NCBI RefSeq assembly: GCF_013410115.1
Contig: NZ_JACCCV010000002.1
Coordinates: forward strand, 930,001 to 994,000
Direction: 5' to 3'
Length of the DNA: 64,000 nt
Source of the DNA: Tunturiibacter gelidiferens
GTDB taxonomy: Bacteria; Acidobacteriota; Terriglobia; Terriglobales; Acidobacteriaceae
Part shown: positions 16,759 to 24,347 of the stretch, in pieces
How the letters are laid out: each line of letters opens with the position of its first letter
How positions within the stretch are numbered: the first letter of the stretch is position 1
Notes under the pieces: generated by a model
What the model was told of the DNA's origin: nothing
The model's database searches: none
Seen by the model: only the letters and a program-made list of their open reading frames with translations
Position numbers and translations under genes: made by a program

Positions 16759-17108
16759 CCGAGCAGCCCTGGATCGCCACCGAAGCCACCGTCACCACCT
16801 GCCGCTACCAGTCTCCCGGCCTCAGCATCCTGGCCTTCGGCTTCCAGAACCGCGAAAAGTTCCGCATCTCCTTCGACTACTACGCACACGGCCGCCTCTA
16901 CTCCGACGAGTTCCAATCCCCCATCGCTGTCCCCCAGAACGAGCAAATCTCCATCACCTATAACCCGCTCCATCCCGAGCAAAACAGCCGTAGCCATCGC
17001 TCCGTCACCACACCCAACCCAACCCGGCCACCGATCCTAATCATCGGCATCATCGGTTCCATTTTTCTCTCGCTCTTTTGGCTAGCCATCCTCCGCGGCT
17101 GCCACTAA
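16755..17108 (+). CDS. Small protein with C-terminal membrane helix (DUF3592-like)
   Basis: 117 residues beginning at a GTG that overlaps the pncA stop (GTGA). The N-terminal ~75 residues look like beta-strands (ATVTTCRYQSPG, FRISFDYYAHGRLYSDEF, QISITYNPLHPEQNS), similar to DUF3592-type domains, followed by one hydrophobic helix (PPILIIGIIGSIFLSLFWLAIL). Role unknown; translational coupling with pncA is likely. Confidence 0.65.
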   Translation: MTEQPWIATEATVTTCRYQSPGLSILAFGFQNREKFRISFDYYAHGRLYSDEFQSPIAVPQNEQISITYNPLHPEQNSRSHRSVTTPNPTRPPILIIGIIGSIFLSLFWLAILRGCH

Positions 17109-17131
17109 CGCACGGATCACACTGGCCACGA

Positions 17132-17740
17132 TCAGAGTTGACCCTCCAGCCCCAGCTCTCCGGCCCGCGCCTGCATCGCCCGCAGACAGTTCCCCACATG
17201 CTCCTCCACGCTCACCCCAAGCAGCACCGCGCCATCGGTAATATCCTCCCGCTTCACCGCCCGCGCGAACGCCTTATCCTTCATCTTCTTTTTGACGCTC
17301 GCCACCTCGACCTCATGAATCGACTTCGAAGGTTTCACCAGCGCGCAAGCCGTCAGAAATCCAGCGAGCTCATCACACGCAAACAGCGCCTTATCGAGAT
17401 GCGACTCCCGCGGCGTTCCCGAGTAGTCCGCGTGCGCCAGGATCGCACGCAGCACTTCCTCCGGCCAGCCCAGCTCCCGCAAACGCCTCACCCCGACAAA
17501 CGGATGTTCCTCCAGCGAAGGATGCCGTTCATAGTCCATATCGTGCAGCAGCCCCGCGCTCGCATATCTCTCGACAAACGACGAAGCCTCCTCCCCCTCG
17601 AGCCCCAACCGCGAAGCCTCCATCACGCCATAGGACTCCGTACAAACCGAGACTGCCAACCCATGCTTCCGCAGACTCTCGCCCTTGGTCCATTCTTCCA
17701 ACAACGCCAGCGCCTGCACTCGCCCGAAACCATCGCTCAT
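17132..17740 (-). CDS. HD-domain metal-dependent phosphohydrolase
   Basis: 202 residues. HD superfamily signatures are visible: GLLHDMDYERHP with the His-Asp pair and ILAHADYSG. Family members hydrolyse phosphomonoesters or nucleotides with divalent metals in the cytosol; the substrate is unknown. AGGAGG lies about ten bases upstream of the ATG. It converges with the pncA pair, and no operon partner is evident. Confidence 0.85.
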   Translation of the reverse strand: MSDGFGRVQALALLEEWTKGESLRKHGLAVSVCTESYGVMEASRLGLEGEEASSFVERYASAGLLHDMDYERHPSLEEHPFVGVRRLRELGWPEEVLRAILAHADYSGTPRESHLDKALFACDELAGFLTACALVKPSKSIHEVEVASVKKKMKDKAFARAVKREDITDGAVLLGVSVEEHVGNCLRAMQARAGELGLEGQL

Positions 17741-17865
17741 TCAAAAACTCCTCCTCTCCAAATCTAACGCGGCCGCCTACCGCCTTCCGAAGCAGCAAGC
17801 AAGTTACCACTTTGGTTCCTTTCCTGTTTTTTTAGGTTTTTGTGGATTTGTCTGCGGTTTTTTTG

Positions 17866-17894
17866 TTGACTCCCCCAAGAGCCAGTGTCAATCT
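17866..17894 (+). promoter_or_regulatory. Candidate sigma-70-like promoter for the XRE regulator
   Basis: TTGACT (17866-17871), 17-nt spacer, CAATCT (17889-17894), preceded by an unusually T-rich run. About 75 bp upstream of ATG 17968. Confidence 0.4.
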
Positions 17895-17967
17895 AGGCAC
17901 ATCATATGTTCCGTTATCGGACATGTGCTGGGTCCTTGCTCTGGGTCCCTTCGCTACAACAAAACTT

Positions 17968-18501
17968 ATGGCAACCATGATGGCACCTGTCGAACAACGT
18001 GAGGTACTACGTTGCGACCACTGCAGTTTGGTGCAGTTTCGGACAGCCAATGCGCTGTGCCGTCGCTGCCACAAATGCCTCGAGGTCGAAGAGCCCGAAC
18101 CCGCTCCAGCACCACTGGCGCTGGTTCCCCCACCATCAACTCAAGAAGGCGGACTGCAGGTAGCCCGCGCTGTTCGAGACCTGCGCCATGTGCGTAATCT
18201 CTCGCAGCGTCAGCTCGCAGCTCGCATGGGAGTGCCTCGCACCTACATCTCTAAGATCGAGAATGGCAAAGCCATGCCGACCCTGTCTTCTCTCGATCGC
18301 CTCGCTCGCGCTCTCCAGGTCGACATCTCCGCCCTGCTGCGCGACTCCAACACCCGCCATCGCGACGAGACCGCGGTCCTCATGACCGACCCCTTCCTCG
18401 CCGAGATCGCCATGTACACATCGCAGCTCGACGATCTGCAACGTTCCATCTTCCTCAACCATGTTCGCGAGTTGGCTGCAGGACGCCGCCGTACTGCCTG
18501 A
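17968..18501 (+). CDS. XRE-family regulator with N-terminal zinc ribbon
   Basis: 177 residues from ATG 17968. The N-terminus has four cysteines in CDHC and CRRCHKC spacing, a likely small zinc ribbon. After a Pro/Glu-rich linker comes a Cro/C1 helix-turn-helix (VAVRDLRHVR-type start, SQRQLAARMGVPRTYISKIENGKAMPTLSSLDRLARAL, ~95-135). The C-terminal helices are not recognised. It should bind DNA as a repressor or activator; targets are unknown. It precedes uppS, separated by a strong hairpin. Starts further upstream (17842) would translate the promoter. Confidence 0.82.
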   Translation: MATMMAPVEQREVLRCDHCSLVQFRTANALCRRCHKCLEVEEPEPAPAPLALVPPPSTQEGGLQVARAVRDLRHVRNLSQRQLAARMGVPRTYISKIENGKAMPTLSSLDRLARALQVDISALLRDSNTRHRDETAVLMTDPFLAEIAMYTSQLDDLQRSIFLNHVRELAAGRRRTA

Positions 18502-18531
18502 ACCGCAGCTCGTGCATAGTTAAAACCTCCA

Positions 18532-18562
18532 GGGAGAGCAACACCACTGTGGTGATGCTCTC
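18532..18562 (+). terminator. Long hairpin between the XRE gene and uppS
   Basis: GGAGAGCA-A-CACCAC pairs with GTGGTG-A-TGCTCTCC: about 15 bp with one mismatch and a tight turn. No T tract follows, only pyrimidine-rich sequence. It could end the XRE transcript or protect the uppS leader. The longest possible uppS frame would start inside it, which argues against that start. Confidence 0.5.
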
Positions 18563-18794
18563 CTCTCCGCTCGATCTTCTCTTCAGCCCGTTCTCTTTGT
18601 ACTCACTACGAATCTCTAGCCTCAGACGCTCGCTAAACCCTCTGCAATCCGAAGATGCGCTGGCTCGCGACCTCGGCGAAAAATTCCATCTGCGGGTCCC
18701 CCCAACCACTCGCGCTGTTCCGGCTCTGCAAAACCGACGTCCTTCGTTGCGCGCCCTCCAGCGGTGTGCTAGCGTCAATATCTGCGAGGTCGCT

Positions 18795-19781
18795 TTGCGC
18801 GCATCAACACCCCTACCGAACTCCAGCCGCGTCCCCAATCGCAGCCATGAGCTCTCTGCCGAAGAGCAGAGCGTATACCGAGAGCTGGATCCAGCCAAAA
18901 TTCCGCAACACGTCGCCATCATCATGGACGGCAACGGCCGTTGGGCCGGAAAACGTTCCCTCAAGCGCTTCCTCGGCCACCAGAAGGGCGCCGAATCCGT
19001 CCAGTTCGTTGTAGAAACTGCCTCGCGTATCAACCTGCCCTGGCTCACCCTCTACGCCTTCTCGCTCGAAAACAACCTGCGCCGCCCCAAATCCGAAGTC
19101 AGCTTCCTCATGAAGCTGCTCAAAAGCTACCTCGTCGGCAACGTAAAGCGCATGAACGATAACAACGTCCGCATGGCCTACATCGGTCGCACCCACGACC
19201 TGCCGCAGGAAGTCCAGGACACCATGCAGTGGGCCTCGGAGTCTACCGCAAAGAACACCGGCACCACCCTCACCCTCGCTCTCAACTACGGCGCCCGCTC
19301 CGAGATCGTTGACGCCGTCCGCACCATTCTCACCGACCTCACCACCGAAGCCCACACCCGCGGCTGCTCCGTCGATGACCTCCTCGGCGCCGGCGCCCTC
19401 GAGTCTCTCGACGAGCCCACCATCGCCCGCGCCCTCTACACCGCGCACATGCCCGACCCCGACCTCGTCATCCGCACATCAGGCGAGCAGCGCATCTCCA
19501 ACTTCCTGCTCTGGCAGATCGCCTACTCTGAAATCTTCGTCACCGACCGCCTCTGGCCCGACTTCAACGGCCTACACCTGCTCGAGGCCATCAACGCCTA
19601 CCAGCATCGCGAGCGCCGCTTCGGTGGCCTCGGCGAAAGCTTCACCGATGAGGATCTCAACAACCTTGAGCCCGCGGAAGAAGTAGCCGCAGAGATCAAG
19701 GACCACCTCATCCCCAAATCGGATGACAAAGTCGAGGCTAAAGCAGAAGCAAAGCCCGATGCCGTCCTCACCCGCCGCTAA
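18795..19781 (+). CDS. uppS: Isoprenyl transferase (undecaprenyl diphosphate synthase)
   Basis: A cis-prenyltransferase that condenses isopentenyl diphosphate onto farnesyl diphosphate to give the C55 carrier for cell-wall synthesis. The catalytic signature IIMDGNGRWAGKRSL, LTLYAFSLENNLRRP and RTSGEQRISNFLLWQ are intact. A C-terminal tail of ~45 residues ends in a Lys/Ala/Glu-rich stretch. The open frame extends back to 18549, giving 410 residues, much longer than the usual ~250. No ATG lies near the conserved start, so TTG 18795 is a tentative choice; the real start may be nearer HELSAEEQ (18846). Confidence 0.9.
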   Translation: MRASTPLPNSSRVPNRSHELSAEEQSVYRELDPAKIPQHVAIIMDGNGRWAGKRSLKRFLGHQKGAESVQFVVETASRINLPWLTLYAFSLENNLRRPKSEVSFLMKLLKSYLVGNVKRMNDNNVRMAYIGRTHDLPQEVQDTMQWASESTAKNTGTTLTLALNYGARSEIVDAVRTILTDLTTEAHTRGCSVDDLLGAGALESLDEPTIARALYTAHMPDPDLVIRTSGEQRISNFLLWQIAYSEIFVTDRLWPDFNGLHLLEAINAYQHRERRFGGLGESFTDEDLNNLEPAEEVAAEIKDHLIPKSDDKVEAKAEAKPDAVLTRR

Positions 19782-19794
19782 CAAGCTAACAATA

Positions 19795-19986
19795 GTCCTG
19801 CCGGACGGGGCCTCCTACGCGGAGGGCGGTCACTTCGTGACGTGTATACCTTGTCTCGGCAGGTTATCGACGCAGGTCCTCCCGTTGGTCGGAATCAACT
19901 TCTTCCCCGACCAACGGGAGGACCACGCGAAGCAGTAAAAAGGCGTGTGAACGCCCGCACCGCGCAGCGGGCCCGTCCGGCAGGAC
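19795..19986. repeat. 192-bp nested inverted-repeat element, copy 2 of 3
   Basis: Outer perfect 15-bp inverted repeat GTCCTGCCGGACGGG / CCCGTCCGGCAGGAC. The left inner arm GCGGTCACTTCGTGACG is like copy 1. The right inner part differs: GACCACGCGAAGCAGTAAAA followed by a small hairpin GGCGTGTGAACGCC, a form shared with copy 3. The apical stem CTCCCGTTGGTC / GACCAACGGGAG is conserved. It lies between convergent uppS and DUF3861 genes. Confidence 0.9.
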
Positions 19987-20019
19987 GCCCCGCTCCGCAT
20001 CCCTTCACCCGCCGCTAGC

Positions 20020-20343
20020 CTAAAGCAACCTGCCCGGACCGTCAGAACCAACGGTCTCCGGCCGCTGCTTCAATCCACGCACAAACTCCCCCAGCGCCGG
20101 ACGAATCGCTGCAAACATCGGGTCGTTGCGCTGCATCAGCGCCACCTCGGAGAACAGCTTCAAACCAACTCCCAGCGACGCGACCGTGTCGTTATCGAAT
20201 GGCAACCGAGTCTGCATTCGCTCCACGATCCCCAGAATATCGTCGTGGTTCGCAGTCTCGAACGACAGTGTCCGTCCCTCCACCGGCTCTCCCTTCGCTC
20301 CAGTCAGCGCCTCCACCGTGATCTTGTAACGGTAAGAGTTCAT
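20020..20343 (-). CDS. DUF3861 domain protein
   Basis: 107 residues from ATG 20343 (MNSYRYKITVEALTGAKGEPVEGRTLSFETANHDDILGIVERM by sections). The wording matches the small DUF3861 family: an RYKITVE strand, RTLSFE-NHDD, and a C-terminal LGEFVRGLKQR helix. Function unknown. The start overlaps the end of the PadR gene, so the two are translated together and probably share the same metal-responsive control. Confidence 0.8.
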   Translation of the reverse strand: MNSYRYKITVEALTGAKGEPVEGRTLSFETANHDDILGIVERMQTRLPFDNDTVASLGVGLKLFSEVALMQRNDPMFAAIRPALGEFVRGLKQRPETVGSDGPGRLL

Positions 20344-20344
20344 C

Positions 20345-20944
20345 TCAAGCCCTCTCAATCTGCTTTGCAGCAGCGTCAATGATGTCCGTAATCACGTGAA
20401 TCTGTTCCGTCGTCAGCGGACCCTTCTTCATCCGCAGCGCCATCCGGAAGTTCTCCACCGCGCGTTCAATCTGAGGAGAACGACCACTCCCCTGCTCGCT
20501 GCGAGCATGGTCCATCCTCGCGAAGATCGCATCCACCACCGCTTTATTCTCAGCCAGTGACTTCGACCCCTCCTCCGTGATCGTATAAAGCTTGCGCGCG
20601 CCCTCGGAGACCACGGTCGCGTGTCCCATCTCCTCCAGCATCGTCAGCATCGGATACACCACCCCCGGACTCGGTGCATACATCCCGCCCAGCCGCTCCT
20701 GGATCGACTTGATGATCTCGTATCCATGGCTCGGCTTCTCCGCAATCTGCTGCAAAATCACATAACGAAGATCGCCTGCCCCAAAAAACCGCATCGGCCC
20801 TCCGCGTCCTCCGCGAAAGCCGTGCCGCCCGCCAAAGTCGCCAAATCCGCCCCGTTGATCGTCCCTGTGTCTCTCACCACGCCCTTCTTCTGTGCCATGG
20901 CAACCTCTGTAGTGCTCGTGTAAGTGTTCGTGTAAGTTTCTCAT
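20345..20944 (-). CDS. PadR-family regulator with His/Gly-rich N-terminus (YqjI-like)
   Basis: 199 residues. Residues ~50-130 form the PadR winged helix (GDLRYVILQQIAEKPSHGYEIIKSI, PSPGVVYPMLTMLEEMG) and the C-terminus is a dimerisation helix. The first ~50 residues are rich in His, Gly and Arg (HEHLHEHYRGCH, then GGRHGFRGGRGG), as in E. coli YqjI, a nickel/iron-responsive PadR protein whose N-terminal extension binds metal. By analogy it is a metal-sensing repressor. A perfect palindrome lies ~20 bp upstream of its start, in the divergent region with cdsA. Confidence 0.85.
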   Translation of the reverse strand: MRNLHEHLHEHYRGCHGTEEGRGERHRDDQRGGFGDFGGRHGFRGGRGGPMRFFGAGDLRYVILQQIAEKPSHGYEIIKSIQERLGGMYAPSPGVVYPMLTMLEEMGHATVVSEGARKLYTITEEGSKSLAENKAVVDAIFARMDHARSEQGSGRSPQIERAVENFRMALRMKKGPLTTEQIHVITDIIDAAAKQIERA

Positions 20945-20963
20945 GAATGGATAGTACTAAGAT

Positions 20964-20985
20964 ATATCTTGATAAGTCAAGATAT
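20964..20985. promoter_or_regulatory. Palindromic operator, probably bound by the PadR regulator
   Basis: Perfect inverted repeat ATATCTTGA (20964-20972), TAAG spacer, TCAAGATAT (20977-20985). It sits between the divergent padR-DUF3861 pair and cdsA, overlapping the likely promoter area of both. A further GATATATC is at 21011-21018. Confidence 0.7.
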
Positions 20986-21032
20986 AAAATAAAATGATCT
21001 TTTATGACCCGATATATCCTGTTCAGGACTTC

Positions 21033-21896
<864 letters not shown>

Positions 21897-21914
21897 CGGC
21901 ACTCCAAACGTTCT

Positions 21915-22059
21915 CGCACTTGCCGTTGTCCGCCTTTGCACTTTCCGTGTCCGCCTTTGCACTTTCCGTGTCCGCCCTTTGCACTTTCCGTGTCCGCCCT
22001 TTGCACCTGTGTCCGCCCTTTGCACTTGCCATTGTTCGCCTTTGCACTTGCCGTTGTCC
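21915..22059 (+). repeat. Tandem array, seven units of 19-22 bp
   Basis: Degenerate units of the form TGCACTTTCCGTGTCCGCCTT or TGCACTTGCCGTTGTCCGCCTT, downstream of cdsA. The last unit runs directly into the 39-nt repeat at 22060. There are no CRISPR-like spacers between units. Confidence 0.85.
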
Positions 22060-22133
22060 GCCTTTGCTGTCATCCTGAGCGCAGCGAAGGATCCCGACAC
22101 ACTCATACCCACCCATACCGTTCCACCCTTTCT
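22060..22133 (+). repeat. Dispersed repeat (CATCCTGAGCGCAGCGAAGG family), copy A
   Basis: A 39-nt block, CGCCTTTGCTG then CATCCTGAGCGCAGCGAAGG and ATCCCGA, is identical to copy B at ~22666. Both continue into a related tail (CCCACCCATACCG, TCCACCC, TTTCT). It lies just upstream of the GIY-YIG gene. Confidence 0.85.
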
Positions 22134-22167
22134 GCGAAAACAACCCGTTTTTCCCCACAAAACAACC

Positions 22168-22494
22168 ATGCCAGAAGGCCACGTCTATATCCTCGGCAGC
22201 CGCACCGGAACCCTCTACACCGGCGTTACCAGCAGATTCGACCAGCGCCTCTTCGAACACAAAAACGGAATCAAGTCCACCTTCGCCAGCAAATATCACT
22301 GCAACCGTCTTCTCCTGCACGAGCGTTTCGGCGACATCCGATCAGCCATAGCCCGAGAAAAAGAAATAAAAGGCTGGACCCGAACCAAAAAACTAGCCCT
22401 CATCATCCAGCAAAACCCTGACTTCAAAGACCTCGCTGCCCAACACGGCTGGCAAATCCTAACCCCACACCAGAACATAGCCGACCAGAAATAA
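22168..22494 (+). CDS. GIY-YIG nuclease family protein
   Basis: 108 residues from ATG 22168. The GIY-YIG core is at the very start: HVYILGSRTGTLYTGVTS contains the two conserved tyrosine motifs (VYIL, LYTGVT), followed by the basic Arg of RFDQRLFEHKNG and the acidic Glu of REKEIKGWTRTKK. These small UPF0213-like proteins are single-domain endonucleases of mostly unknown role. The gene is bracketed by two direct copies of a repeat (22060 and 22666) and lies between cdsA and dxr, which are usually adjacent. The frame upstream of the ATG translates only repeat sequence. Confidence 0.88.
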   Translation: MPEGHVYILGSRTGTLYTGVTSRFDQRLFEHKNGIKSTFASKYHCNRLLLHERFGDIRSAIAREKEIKGWTRTKKLALIIQQNPDFKDLAAQHGWQILTPHQNIADQK

Positions 22495-22548
22495 GAGTCG
22501 AAGAAACCCGCGATCTCTCAACTGCCGTGCCCGCTCTCGCCTCGCATC

Positions 22549-22670
22549 AGCCCGCGCCATCAAATCATCAGCCTCTGCCATCGAATCATTAGCCTGTGCA
22601 GTCAAATCAATCGACTGTGCCATCGAATCCTCAGCCTGTGCAGTCGCCTCTGCCGTCGAATCATCGCCTT
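22549..22670 (+). repeat. Tandem array, about six units of 21 bp
   Basis: Units of the form GCCATCGAATCATTAGCCTGT and GCAGTCAAATCAATCGACTGT (one shortened), unrelated in wording to the array at 21.9 kb but the same period. It again runs directly into the 39-nt repeat. On the minus strand it would read as seven-residue repeats, which I consider incidental. Confidence 0.8.
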
Positions 22671-22744
22671 TGCTGTCATCCTGAGCGCAGCGAAGGATCC
22701 CGAAGAGGTCGGACCCACCCATACCGACCGTCCACCCCTTTCTC
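22666..22744 (+). repeat. Dispersed repeat (CATCCTGAGCGCAGCGAAGG family), copy B
   Basis: Direct repeat of copy A, 39 nt identical plus a similar tail (GGACCCACCCATACCG, TCCACCCCTTTCT). It lies downstream of the GIY-YIG gene. Confidence 0.85.
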
Positions 22745-23118
22745 ACCCAAATCGCACAAATTCCCCGGAAGCCCTCGCGGCCAAATCTTGTCAAGCCCAG
22801 AAACAGCTCAAACCCGCCTCAATCAAGGGAATTCGCATGGCGTATTAGTTTCCCTCAACCGGCTATACTTGAAGTAGTTCTGAAGTAAACCCCGACGTTT
22901 ACCAAGGATGCGACGTAACTCCTTTGACTGGACATATTTGCAAGTAACCCTTTGTATATGAAATATTTACGAGACAACGCGACCCCCATATCTATGCAAG
23001 GAAAAGACTTACGCGCAGGTAATAGGGGGGGAGACCCCTTCGGCAGGCCAGCCACGCTGCGCGCCGCCAGCCACCTTGAGAATCCAAAGCACCCCATAGA
23101 CCCCGAGGCCGAGGCCTC
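22745..23118 (+). other. Leader region of dxr
   Basis: About 370 bp without a gene. It contains TTGACT at 22924-22929, a poly-G run forming a small hairpin (GGGG-GAGA-CCCC, ~23029-23040), and a short inverted repeat CGAGGC (23104-23109) / GCCTCG (23114-23119) whose last base is the first base of the dxr GTG. The last could limit ribosome access. No T-tract terminator was found. Confidence 0.45.
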
Positions 23119-24309
23119 GTGAAAAAGCTAGCAATCCTCGGCTCGACCGGCTCGATCGGCCACAGCACTCTCTCCATCTGCGAATCCTTCCCCGACCGTT
23201 ACCAGGTCGTCTCCCTCGCCGCTGGCACCAACATCGACGATGCCTTCGCCCAGTGCCTACGCTGGCGGCCCAGAGTCATCTCTCTCGCCACCGAAGCCCT
23301 CGCAGCCGCTCTGCTGACTCGCCTTAAAGCCGAAGGCATCACCAACATCGAAGTCGTCCATGGCAGCAAAGGCACCATCCATGTCGCCACGCTGCCTGAG
23401 GTCAACTTCGTAGTGTCGGCCATCGTAGGCGTAGCCGGCCTCGAAGCCACCTATGCCGCAGTCTGCGCCGGCAAGACCATCGGCCTCGCCAACAAGGAGT
23501 GCCTCGTAGCCGCAGGCGAGCTCATCATCGCCGCGGCAAAGCAACACAACGTAGCCCTCCTCCCCATCGACTCCGAGCACAACGCCGTTCACCAGTGCAT
23601 GCGCGGCGGCACCGCAGCCGAAGTGAAGCAGATCTGGCTCACAGCATCGGGTGGCCCCTTCCGCAACACTCCCCTCGCCGAGTTCGAGAACATCACCCCG
23701 CAGCAGGCCCTCAAGCATCCCACCTGGGTCATGGGCCAGCGCATCACCATCGACTCCGCCACCATGATGAACAAAGGCTTCGAGGTCATCGAAGCCTGCC
23801 GCCTCTTCAACCTCCCTGCCAGCCGGGTCCGCACCACCATCCACCCTCAATCCACAGTCCACTCCCTCGTCGAGTTCGTCGACGGCAGCATCCTCGCCCA
23901 GATCTCCGTCACCGACATGCGCCTCCCCATCCTCTACGCCCTCGCTTATCCAGAGCGCGTCGCCGTGACTGAAAAAGAGGCCCTCACCTTCGACCTCACC
24001 ACACTCTCGCAGCTGGACTTCTCCCAGCCCGATCTCAATCGATTCCCCTGTCTCCGACTCGCCTACGAAGCAGCCGAAACCGGTGGCAACGCCTGCATCG
24101 CCCTCAACGCCGCCGACGAGATCGCCGTAGCCGCATTCCTCGAAGGACGTATCCCCTTCCTTGGCATCCCGCGTACAATAGAGGCTGTGCTGCAGCTAAC
24201 TTCCGGTCAATCTCCGGCGTCTATCCTCGATGTGCTTGATGCAGATCTTGCCGCGCGTGCCTCTGCGCGCGAAGTGATTGCCCGCCAACTCACCGGCGCC
24301 CAACGGTAG
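23119..24309 (+). CDS. dxr: 1-deoxy-D-xylulose 5-phosphate reductoisomerase
   Basis: 396 residues. GSTGSIGHSTLSI (~8-20) binds NADPH, LANKECLVAAGE and IDSEHNAVHQC hold the metal and substrate residues, and LTASGGPFR is the typical flexible-loop region. It makes 2-C-methyl-D-erythritol 4-phosphate, the first committed step of the MEP isoprenoid pathway, which feeds UppS upstream. Start GTG 23119, partly inside a short hairpin. rseP follows after 38 bp. Confidence 0.96.
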   Translation: MKKLAILGSTGSIGHSTLSICESFPDRYQVVSLAAGTNIDDAFAQCLRWRPRVISLATEALAAALLTRLKAEGITNIEVVHGSKGTIHVATLPEVNFVVSAIVGVAGLEATYAAVCAGKTIGLANKECLVAAGELIIAAAKQHNVALLPIDSEHNAVHQCMRGGTAAEVKQIWLTASGGPFRNTPLAEFENITPQQALKHPTWVMGQRITIDSATMMNKGFEVIEACRLFNLPASRVRTTIHPQSTVHSLVEFVDGSILAQISVTDMRLPILYALAYPERVAVTEKEALTFDLTTLSQLDFSQPDLNRFPCLRLAYEAAETGGNACIALNAADEIAVAAFLEGRIPFLGIPRTIEAVLQLTSGQSPASILDVLDADLAARASAREVIARQLTGAQR

Positions 24310-24347
24310 CCTGCAGCCAACCAAGTAACGAGGTCCTCCCGAACTTC

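Noticed and set aside
21915-22670. Possible CRISPR arrays
   Set aside because: Units are directly contiguous at ~21 bp with no unique spacers and no cas genes nearby.
22459-22794. Minus-strand frame of 111 residues with seven-residue repeats
   Set aside because: It consists of the 21-bp tandem array plus the dispersed repeat (read as FGILRCAQDD), has no family resemblance, and overlaps the end of the GIY-YIG gene. The 7-residue period simply follows the DNA period.
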